Positions 32,348 through 38,994 of a stretch of DNA of 64,000 nucleotides are shown piece by piece. The stretch is from Caulobacter sp. UNC358MFTsu5.1 (GTDB lineage: Bacteria; Pseudomonadota; Alphaproteobacteria; Caulobacterales; Caulobacteraceae), in NCBI RefSeq assembly GCF_000712075.1, contig NZ_JONW01000005.1:997001-1061000 (forward strand), in the 5' to 3' direction. Position 1 is the first letter of the stretch, and every line of letters starts with the position of its first letter. The notes beneath the pieces are model-generated. The model searched no databases, was not told the origin of the DNA, and saw only the letters and a list, made by a program, of their open reading frames with translations. The translations under genes and the position numbers were made by a program.

Positions 32348-33826
32348 TTAGCCCCCGATGATCTTCTGGACCGCCGCGACCAGCTCGCCGCGCGGGATGG
32401 TCTGCTGGCCCGGCCGCTCGGCTTTCCAGGCGGCGTTGTCCGCCACGCCCGACGCCAGTTCGCGGCCCAGGTCCAGGTCCTTGATGGTGACCGTGCCGGC
32501 CGCGATCTCGTCGCCGCCCAGCATGATCGCCGCCGGCGACAGCCGCCGGTCGGCATATTTCATCTGCGGCCGCATGCCCGAGGTTCCCAGATAGACCTCG
32601 GCCGGGATCCCCGCCGCGCGCAGCTCGCCGGCCACGGCGAAATACTCGCCCATGTGGGCCTGGTCGAAGGCGATGATCACCACCGGGCCTCGTGCGACCC
32701 CTCCGGGTTCGCGTCCTGCCGCCCGCAGCGCGGCCGCCAGGCGCGAGACCCCGAACGAGAAGCCCGTGGCCGGGGTCTGCTGGCCGGTGAACCGCGCCAC
32801 CAGGTCGTCATAGCGCCCGCCGCCGCCGATCGAGCCGAAGCTGACCTTGGCGCCCTTGTCGTCCGTGGTCGACAGCAGCAGCTCGGCCTCGAACACCGCG
32901 CCCGTATAGTACTCGAGCCCCCGGACAATCGACGGCTCAAAGAGCGCCTGGTCGTCGGCCACGCCCAGGCTCTTCAGGGCCGCGTCGATCTTGGCCAGTT
33001 CGTCCAGCCCCTCGTCGCCCTCGGCCGAGCCGCCGATGACATTGGCGATCTTCGCCAGCGTGTCCGAGCGCCCGCCGCTCCCCGCCTGGACGAAGTCCAG
33101 CACCGAGTCGACCGCCCTGCCCACCAGGCCCGCGCCCTTGGTGAAGGCGCCGCTCTCGTCCAGCCGGCCCTCGCCCAGCAGCAGGCGCACGCCTTCCACG
33201 CCCAGGCGGTCCAGCTTGTCGACCGCGCGCAGCACGGCCAGCTTCTGGCCGTTGGTCTCGACCCCGGCCGCGGTCAGCAGGCCGTTCAGGAGCTTCCTGT
33301 TATTGATCTTCAGCACCGCCGCGCCGCGCGGCAGGCCGGCGGCCTGCAGGCCCTCGACGGCCATGGCGATGATCTCGGCGTCGGCCTCGGGACGGGCCGA
33401 GCCGACGGTGTCGGCGTCGCACTGGATGAACTCGCGGAACCTTCCTGGCCCCGGCTTCTCGTTGCGCCACACCGGCCCGAAGGCGTAGCGGCGGAACGGC
33501 TTGGGCAGGGTCTCCCAGTTCTGGGCCGCGAACCGCGCCAGGGGCGCGGTCAGGTCGTAGCGCAGCGCCATCCACTGGTCGTCGTCGTCCTGCAGGGCGA
33601 AGACGCCCTCGTTGGGACGATCGCTGTCGGGCAGGAACTTGCCCAGGGCGTCGGCATATTCGAACGCCCCGGTGTCCAGCGCCTCGAAGCCGTAGCGCTC
33701 ATAGACGGCCGACACCGCCTCCAGGATCGCCCGCTCGGCCCGCAGGTCGCGGGCGCGCTTGTCGGCGAAGCCGCGCGGATTGCGGGCCTCGGGGCGGAAG
33801 GTGTTGTCGCTGGTCTCGTCGGTCAT
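32348..33826 (-). CDS. hisS: Histidyl-tRNA synthetase
   Basis: Class II aminoacyl-tRNA synthetase of 492 aa. Motif 2 is in GPVWRNEKPGPGRFREFIQCDAD, the histidine-specific region RGLEYYTGAVFE, motif 3 in GGGGRYDDLVARF ... TGFSFGVSRL, and the anticodon-binding domain follows (about residues 395-492). It heads the hisS-hisZ-hisG operon. A histidine-rich leader peptide lies 97 nt upstream, so expression is probably controlled by charged tRNA-His. Confidence 0.95.
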   Translation of the reverse strand: MTDETSDNTFRPEARNPRGFADKRARDLRAERAILEAVSAVYERYGFEALDTGAFEYADALGKFLPDSDRPNEGVFALQDDDDQWMALRYDLTAPLARFAAQNWETLPKPFRRYAFGPVWRNEKPGPGRFREFIQCDADTVGSARPEADAEIIAMAVEGLQAAGLPRGAAVLKINNRKLLNGLLTAAGVETNGQKLAVLRAVDKLDRLGVEGVRLLLGEGRLDESGAFTKGAGLVGRAVDSVLDFVQAGSGGRSDTLAKIANVIGGSAEGDEGLDELAKIDAALKSLGVADDQALFEPSIVRGLEYYTGAVFEAELLLSTTDDKGAKVSFGSIGGGGRYDDLVARFTGQQTPATGFSFGVSRLAAALRAAGREPGGVARGPVVIIAFDQAHMGEYFAVAGELRAAGIPAEVYLGTSGMRPQMKYADRRLSPAAIMLGGDEIAAGTVTIKDLDLGRELASGVADNAAWKAERPGQQTIPRGELVAAVQKIIGG

Positions 33827-33862
33827 GGCGCGCGTCGGATCCTTAGAACTTCAAGGTCTCGA

Positions 33863-33969
33863 CGGATGGCGCTCGTACTCAAGCCCCATCCGCCTTGGGC
33901 GGGGCTCGGGCTGGGCGGTCGCTTTAGAGCGAACGGACCCGGCCGATCCCGCGAGGCGAGGTCGGATGG
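33863..33969 (-). promoter_or_regulatory. Alternative-pairing segments of the his leader
   Basis: On the transcript, CCAUCCG occurs inside the His codons (33963-33969) and again near the hisS start (33863-33869); CGGAUGG between them (33886-33892) can pair with either. The middle segment also lies in a stem CCGCC/GGCGG (around 33884-33898). This is the layout of an attenuator or a translation-control switch. No U-run follows, so a Rho- or translation-based output is more likely than a simple terminator. Confidence 0.6.
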
Positions 33970-34004
33970 TGGTGGTGGCCGTGATGGTGCGGCGTGCGGG
34001 TCAT
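33924..34004 (-). CDS. Histidine-rich leader peptide of the hisS-hisZ-hisG operon
   Basis: Twenty-six codons from ATG (34004) to TAA (33924). The peptide reads MTRTPHHHGHHHHPTSP followed by RGIGRVRSL, with seven His in eight residues. That density is the hallmark of a his attenuation peptide; ribosomes would stall there when charged tRNA-His is scarce. A possible -10, GCTACAAG on the minus strand (34015-34022), would make the message nearly leaderless, which is common in Caulobacter. It was found by reading the minus strand by eye; no Shine-Dalgarno is visible. Confidence 0.8.
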   Translation of the reverse strand: MTRTPHHHGHHHHPTSPRGIGRVRSL

Positions 34005-34223
34005 TGCGGTGGGGCTTGTAGCGGATGAGGGGCGGTGGGGGAAGGGGTGGGGTGAGGCGAGCGGAACATTGGAAGTGACACGGCGGAGGCGTTCAACCCG
34101 TTATGGAAACCACCGACACCTAACGTCAGCACCGTCAACGCGAGCCGGTGAATATATAAATCGAGCAGATGACACTTTAAATCCCCAAAATTCGCACAAT
34201 GATCCTATGGCCTACAGATTATT
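34005..34223. other. Boundary region before the AT-rich island
   Basis: About 220 bp between the his leader and the repeat-protein gene. Base composition changes from GC-rich to AT-rich around 34130. No gene or clear motif beyond the possible his promoter was seen. Confidence 0.5.
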
Positions 34224-35024
34224 TTAAACAATCAAACCAATCCAATCGTTATCGACACTGAATCTTAGAAGACCACCCTGACCATCCGAGACCCAATGCT
34301 CCACATATTCGTTGGCATCATTAAAAACTGAAAAGCCATCACCCCTGTGCACAGCAATTCTCCAAAGCGAATTTTGCTCATCGAACGCCAACGTAATTTT
34401 GTCGTTCACACGAAGAACATATCCCAGCCTGTTTATGTCCGAGTCATAGACAAACGGACCGCCAAAAGATCGGTTTACTCTTGGATTGATGCTCGAATTC
34501 ACCCTCGGATTTATAGAGGAGTTTAATCTTGGATTAATAGCAGAATTGACCCGATAATTTATTGCCGAATTGACCCGAGGATTTATAGCGCTATTTACCC
34601 GTGGATTTAGAGAACTATTCACGCGCGGATTTATTCGCGAATTGACACGAGGATTTAGACTACTATTGACGCGAGGGTTTATTCTCGAATTGGCGCGAGG
34701 ATTATAATTACTATTAACGCGTGGGTCCTTTGCTGCGTAGTTCGATGCGACCGGCTGGCTGGAACGATTGAGATCTATAAGATCTGCAAGCAAGGCATAT
34801 TCGTCCCCAGCCTCGTCGAGGCCCAAGCTGAAAACTATCCAGGCATCTAAACTTTTCCAAACGCAAATATCTTCGGCAGAAAGATTAGATATGTTGTTTG
34901 ACTCATTAAGGTCATCTGGAGAAGCAGACGAAATAAACGCGACAAAACGTTTGATTGCGTCCAGGGATGCCGCGCTCGCACTAGCAGCCTTGCCGGCGAA
35001 ATTTGGCGTTGGAACGTACTTCAC
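34224..35024 (-). CDS. Octapeptide-repeat protein of an AT-rich island
   Basis: Protein of 266 aa. Residues 1-95 are helical (LDAIKRFVAFISS, SLDAWIVFSLGLDEAGDEYALLADLI). Residues 100-187 are eleven tandem octads of the form NPRVNSSI. Residues 188-266 are a beta-rich tail with many aromatics (LWRIAVHRGDGFSVFND). Overlaps the upstream 2-TM gene by 4 bp (ATGA), so the pair is coupled. Base composition and codon use are unlike its neighbours (many ATA, AGA, TTA codons), which points to horizontal transfer. Not a family I recognise; the octads could form a beta-solenoid or a binding array. Confidence 0.75.
   Translation of the reverse strand: MKYVPTPNFAGKAASASAASLDAIKRFVAFISSASPDDLNESNNISNLSAEDICVWKSLDAWIVFSLGLDEAGDEYALLADLIDLNRSSQPVASNYAAKDPRVNSNYNPRANSRINPRVNSSLNPRVNSRINPRVNSSLNPRVNSAINPRVNSAINYRVNSAINPRLNSSINPRVNSSINPRVNRSFGGPFVYDSDINRLGYVLRVNDKITLAFDEQNSLWRIAVHRGDGFSVFNDANEYVEHWVSDGQGGLLRFSVDNDWIGLIV
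34464..34727 (-). repeat. Eleven 24-bp coding repeats (NPRVNSxI octads)
   Basis: Exact 24-bp period within the gene, one octapeptide per unit. Synonymous codons differ freely from unit to unit (CGC, CGT, CGG, AGA, AGG for the Arg), while N, R, N and S are kept. The protein sequence rather than the DNA is being conserved. Confidence 0.9.
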
Positions 35025-35419
35025 CGAAGCACCTTCTTAAATGATGCCATAGCCGCTTCAAACTCCACCGTATCGCCGTTGCGTATCCTGATTTTTGCCG
35101 CTTCAACAGCATCTGGCAGCAATTGACTTCGAACATAAGCTATACAAAAAACACTATCTGAGAATTTCAGTATTTCCACCTCAATTTTATGTATTGAGTC
35201 GTAGTATAAATAGTTCAACAAAGCAAAAAAGATCAAAATATATAGATTATAACTTTTGAAGGCGAACAGCCAATTGACTCGATTTTCAATTGTAATTTCA
35301 TTAATTAGCGCGCCCGAGACAAGACCGGTACTGATCGCAAGTAATACCGACAGCGCGGTTCGCCATCGTGGCGAAGCCGCTATCGCCCTCAGCGCTCTTC
35401 GTACAGTTGCGATCATCAC
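35021..35419 (-). CDS. Two-TM membrane protein partner of the repeat protein
   Basis: Protein of 132 aa with two TM helices (about residues 18-40 and 52-72) and a cytosolic C-terminal domain of about 60 residues (IHKIEVEILKFSD, AKIRIRNGDTVEFEAAMASFKKVLR). The topology is like 2-TM effectors in some defence modules, but no diagnostic motif is present. AT-rich like the downstream gene, with which it is translationally coupled. Two adjacent ATG codons open the frame. Confidence 0.65.
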   Translation of the reverse strand: MMIATVRRALRAIAASPRWRTALSVLLAISTGLVSGALINEITIENRVNWLFAFKSYNLYILIFFALLNYLYYDSIHKIEVEILKFSDSVFCIAYVRSQLLPDAVEAAKIRIRNGDTVEFEAAMASFKKVLR

Positions 35420-36161
35420 CCACCCACAACTCAGAACGCTACAGCGATTGTGGACCCTTCGTCGAGAGAAGCCTTGAACGACCTGTCAAGCCGAGGCGCT
35501 TTGTTCGAGCGAGCACCCGTGCGCTGAAGGACCGTCACTCATACGGCAGACGTGGACCGAACAAACCCGCCCATCGCCAGCCTCCTCAATCCCGCCGGCA
35601 CCTTGGCCGTTAACGGCGGATAGGGCGGCCTAGCCGGAGAAGAATGCCCTCCATCCTCCTTTCACCACGGGAATACACCCACTTCGCCCCCAACAAATTC
35701 AACGCCTTACGCCCGCCAAGCCAAGCATAGACCCAAACTTATCCTACACCTCCAAAACGCCCGCATACTAACCCTCGCCCCACCACCGGGGAGGCCGTCC
35801 AGCTGGCGACCTGGCGGGTGGCGGGGGCGGTCGAGCGGGTAGCGGTCGTCGGGGTCCTTCGGGGCGCCTTCGCGGCGGTCCCGGGCAGGTTCCTCCCAAG
35901 CGGGGGACGAAGCCCGGGCGGCGGAGGATCGGCGGGCGCGGCAGGCGCGGGCTGAAATCGCCCGCGCGGTCCGGATGGGTTCGTCACCCTTCCGCCCGCC
36001 GGGGGCCTCCATCGGAGCGGGTTAATAATCCGCGACCCGAAGGCTCTCGTCCACCGGCCGCGCGGAGCGTTCGGATCCTGTCGAAACGGTACACTCCCAA
36101 ACTCTACACCGGGCATGGCCCGGACGCTCCGCCGCCTCCCCACCCGCCGGGTTTCCCGGAC
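35420..36161. other. Gene-poor region
   Basis: About 740 bp. The first part grades from AT-rich to GC-rich. Several open frames exist on both strands (for example 35739-36257 minus) but none has a ribosome site, recognisable protein or sensible codon positions. It looks like decayed or non-coding DNA at the edge of the island. Confidence 0.55.
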
Positions 36162-36234
36162 GGGGACATGCGCTCGCGCGTGTCCCCGGCAGATGCAGTG
36201 CGTGATTTGGGGACACGCCCGAGGGCATGTCCCC
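36162..36234. repeat. Family C repeat pair (left of the 70-aa gene)
   Basis: Hairpins 36162-36187 and 36209-36234 of GGGGACA...TGTCCCC type, 39 bp upstream of the small gene. Confidence 0.85.
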
Positions 36235-36272
36235 GGCTTCTTCCCCAGCCAAGTCATTCAAGGAGATTTCGA

Positions 36273-36485
36273 ATGAGCAGAGGCAAGCCGCCCACCCCCG
36301 CCAATGACCACCTGGCCGCCTTCGGGAAGGCGGACGATCTCGACAGCCTCACCGACGCGGAGATCGAGGCCCGGCTGGCGACCACGGGCCAGACGCTGAT
36401 GCGGGAGCTCAACTTGAGGCTCCTGCGCAATCGCGAGCGGACGCTGGCCCGGATGGCGGCGGAGGCGGGCAGGGACCGTCCCTGA
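36273..36485 (+). CDS. Small helical hypothetical protein
   Basis: Protein of 70 aa with a good AAGGAG ribosome site 8 bp upstream of the ATG. It is charged and helical (DLDSLTDAEIEARLATTGQTLMRELNLRLLRNRERTLARMAAEAGRD), with no cysteine or membrane helix. It is bracketed by family C repeat pairs. The role is unknown; a nucleic-acid or protein-binding helix bundle is possible. Confidence 0.7.
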   Translation: MSRGKPPTPANDHLAAFGKADDLDSLTDAEIEARLATTGQTLMRELNLRLLRNRERTLARMAAEAGRDRP

Positions 36486-36491
36486 TCTTTC

Positions 36492-36559
36492 GGGGACACG
36501 CCGCGAGGGCGTGTCCCATCATTGAGCGTTTTGGGGACACGCCGCGAGGGCGTGTCCCC
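36492..36559. repeat. Family C repeat pair (right of the 70-aa gene)
   Basis: Two hairpins, 36492-36517 and 36533-36559, nearly identical to each other (GGGGACACGCCGCGAGGGCGTGTCCC), starting 6 bp after the stop codon. Confidence 0.88.
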
Positions 36560-36615
36560 GGCCGCGCTTCAGTGTTTCCCAGGTTCATCCAAGTCTTAAC
36601 GACGTCTTTACTGAT

Positions 36616-36624
36616 TTATCCACA
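36616..36624 (+). promoter_or_regulatory. Perfect DnaA-box-like 9-mer
   Basis: TTATCCACA, the E. coli DnaA consensus, sits 128 bp upstream of the TonB receptor gene. A lone box may be chance or a DnaA-controlled promoter; no other boxes cluster around it. Confidence 0.35.
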
Positions 36625-36660
36625 ACCGCCTCACAGTCCACGAACATGAACACCATGTAA

Positions 36661-36677
36661 TGTGACACCGATGTAAC
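36661..36677 (+). promoter_or_regulatory. Pho-box-like direct repeat
   Basis: TGTGAC-N5-TGTAAC has the 11-bp repeat period of PhoB sites, with a further TGTAAC at 36692. Phosphate control of the TonB receptor is a weak inference. Confidence 0.3.
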
Positions 36678-36751
36678 GCACCTTTCCGGCTTGTAACTTG
36701 AGATGAACGTCCGGGGTCGGCAGTTATCGCCTCATCTGAGGGGATGACACG

Positions 36752-38845
36752 ATGACCAAGACCATGCTGCTGGCGAGCGCCGCCGCCCTGTTTTTCACCG
36801 CCGGCGCGGCTCATGCCGCCCCTGGCGCCGCTGATGCGCCGCAGGCCGCCCAGGCCCCGATCCCGACCGGCCCGACCGCGACAGCGCCGCTGGACGACTC
36901 GGCCCAGAAGGGCGTGCTGGTCTTCACCCCCGACTTCTTCGCCGCCCAGCGCCCGAACACCGCGCTGGACATGGTGGACCGGGTGCCCGGCTTCACCGCC
37001 GACGACGGGGCCGGGACGCGCGGCTTCGAGGGCTCGGTCGGCAACATCCTGATCAACAACAACCGCCCGGCCTCGAAGAACGACGCCGGCACCGACGTGC
37101 TGGAGCGCACGCCCGCCAGCCAGGTGGAGCGCATCGAGCTGATCCGCGGCGGAGCGCCCGGCATCGACATGCAGGGCTATTCGGTGGTGGTGAACGTGAT
37201 CCTGAAGACCACCGCCAGCCGCCAGTCGATCGTCACCTGGAACGCCTCGCTGTTCGACGGCGGCCACGACGTCTACGGCGGCAGCTACCAGTTCACCGCC
37301 AAGAACGGCGACCGCAGCTGGAGCGTGCTGCTGAGCGACGGCACTTCGACCAGCGACTCCAACGGCGTGGGCCGCGACATCATCCGCGACGCGTCGGGGG
37401 CGGTGAAGTCCGACCTGCCGTTCGCCAACGACGGCTATGGCGGCGGCGACTCGATCCGCCTGAACTATTCGGGCCCCGTGGCCGGCGGCAAGCTGGAGGC
37501 CACGGCCCAGTACGGCATCCACGACTGGCAGGAGTGGCAGGAGATCGGGGTGACCGGCGGCCCGGACCGCTCGTACAGCGACTACGCCGAGGACACCAAG
37601 TCGGGCGAGCTGGGCCTGACCTACATCCGCCCGCTGGCGCCGAAGTGGACGCTGGAGAGCCGGCTGATCCACCAGTTCGAGAGCTTCGAGAACGAGGCGA
37701 CCGGCCGCGAGAGCTCGCTGGGCGTGGCGGCGCCGGAGGCCCGGTTCACCTCCGAGGGCGACTCGTCGGAATCGATCCTGCGGGCCCTGGTCCGCCACGA
37801 GCGCAGCGCCGCGATCACGATCGAGGCCGGCGGCGAGGTGGCCTACAACATGCTGGACACCCAGCAGGCCTTCACCCTGGGCGGGACGGCGGTGGACCTG
37901 CCCAGCGCCTCGGTCAAGGTGGAGGAGCTGCGCGGCGAGGCCTTCGTCAAGGGGACCTGGCGGGTGAACCCGCGCCTGACCCTGGAGGGCGGGCTGCGGC
38001 TGGAGACCTCGACGATCAAGCAGTCGGGCGACGCCTCGGCCAAGGAGAGCTTCTTCTATCCCAAGCCGCGCTTCCAGGTGACCTGGACGCCCAAGGCCAA
38101 CCACCAGGTGCGCTTCCGCTTCGAGCGCGAGCTGGGCCAGCTGGACTTCGGCGACTTCGTGGCCTCGTCCGACTTCGACGACGGCAACGTGCACGGCGGC
38201 AATGTGGACCTCAAGCCCGAGCAGCGCTGGATCTCGGAAGTGACCTTCGAGCGGCGGTTCTGGGGCGAGGGCATCGTCTCGATCGGCTACCGCCACGACG
38301 AGATCATCGACGTGATCGACCGCCTGCCGCTGGACGGCGGGCTGTCGGCGACGGGCAACATCGGCAACGGCACGCTGGACAAGCTGTCGGTCAACATCGT
38401 GGTGCCCACCGACAAGTGGGGGATCAAGGGCGGCCGGTTCACCTTCAAGAACGACTGGAACGAGACCCACGTCACCGACCCGACCACCCACCAGGACCGC
38501 CCGATCTCGGACGTGCGCCCGACCCAGGCCAATATCGGCTTCCAGCAGGACATCACCGCCTGGAAGACCCAGTGGGGCATCAACTGGCTGCCGAAGCTGG
38601 GCCTGGAGACCTTCGATCCGGACCAGACCAGCGGCTGGCGCGGGGCGGGCTATCTGGAAGGCTTCGTCGAATACAAGCCCACCCCGACCCTGTCGCTGCG
38701 CGCCCAGCTGAACATCTGGGACGACTTCGTGATCCGCCGCACGGTCTATGCCGACCGCGCCCCGCCGCGGCCGGTGGCCTTCACCGAGGAGCGCGACATC
38801 AACCCCAACACCTTCGTGACCCTGAAGCTGCGGAAGACGTTCTAG
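36752..38845 (+). CDS. TonB-dependent receptor
   Basis: Outer-membrane receptor of 697 aa with a signal peptide (ALFFTAGAAHA, cleavage about residue 22). Plug: TALDMVDRVPGFTADDGAGTRGFEGSVGNILINN and VERIELIRGG. The barrel ends NTFVTLKLRKTF. Substrate unknown; PhoB-like direct repeats upstream (36661-36677) suggest a phosphorylated ligand, but only weakly. It faces the receptor at 38995 across a family D repeat. Confidence 0.88.
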   Translation: MTKTMLLASAAALFFTAGAAHAAPGAADAPQAAQAPIPTGPTATAPLDDSAQKGVLVFTPDFFAAQRPNTALDMVDRVPGFTADDGAGTRGFEGSVGNILINNNRPASKNDAGTDVLERTPASQVERIELIRGGAPGIDMQGYSVVVNVILKTTASRQSIVTWNASLFDGGHDVYGGSYQFTAKNGDRSWSVLLSDGTSTSDSNGVGRDIIRDASGAVKSDLPFANDGYGGGDSIRLNYSGPVAGGKLEATAQYGIHDWQEWQEIGVTGGPDRSYSDYAEDTKSGELGLTYIRPLAPKWTLESRLIHQFESFENEATGRESSLGVAAPEARFTSEGDSSESILRALVRHERSAAITIEAGGEVAYNMLDTQQAFTLGGTAVDLPSASVKVEELRGEAFVKGTWRVNPRLTLEGGLRLETSTIKQSGDASAKESFFYPKPRFQVTWTPKANHQVRFRFERELGQLDFGDFVASSDFDDGNVHGGNVDLKPEQRWISEVTFERRFWGEGIVSIGYRHDEIIDVIDRLPLDGGLSATGNIGNGTLDKLSVNIVVPTDKWGIKGGRFTFKNDWNETHVTDPTTHQDRPISDVRPTQANIGFQQDITAWKTQWGINWLPKLGLETFDPDQTSGWRGAGYLEGFVEYKPTPTLSLRAQLNIWDDFVIRRTVYADRAPPRPVAFTEERDINPNTFVTLKLRKTF

Positions 38846-38879
38846 CCGCCTGGACCTGATTGGAGCGCCTCATCTCAAG

Positions 38880-38984
38880 TTGTCATCCCGGAAGCCTCGA
38901 AGAGGCGGTCCGGGACCCAGGGGCCGCCGCACTGCACCGGCCCCTGGGTCCCGGCTCTTCGCTTCGCTACGGCCGGGATGACAA
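38880..38984. repeat. Family D composite palindrome
   Basis: Left arm TTGTCATCCCGG... CCGGGACCCAGGGGCC and right arm GGCCCCTGGGTCCCGG ... CCGGGATGACAA form a large cruciform between two convergent TonB receptor genes. The second copy is 51147-51253. Confidence 0.88.
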
Positions 38985-38994
38985 CGGATGGACG

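Noticed and set aside
33884-33909. Simple rho-independent terminator in the his leader
   Set aside because: A GC stem is present but no T-run follows on the minus strand, so it was described as an alternative-pairing element instead.
31145-34021. Long plus-strand open frame of more than 900 codons opposite hisG-hisZ-hisS
   Set aside because: It is the complement of three well-supported genes. Its Arg/Gly/Gln-rich product is what GC-rich codon complement always gives, and it has no ribosome site.
34464-34727. Regular 24-bp repeats that could suggest a CRISPR array
   Set aside because: There are no unique spacers. The period is coding, with each unit giving one octapeptide and synonymous variation between units.
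35739-36257. Minus-strand open frame of 172 codons in the gene-poor region
   Set aside because: No ribosome site, Arg/Pro-rich shadow composition, and it runs into family C repeats.
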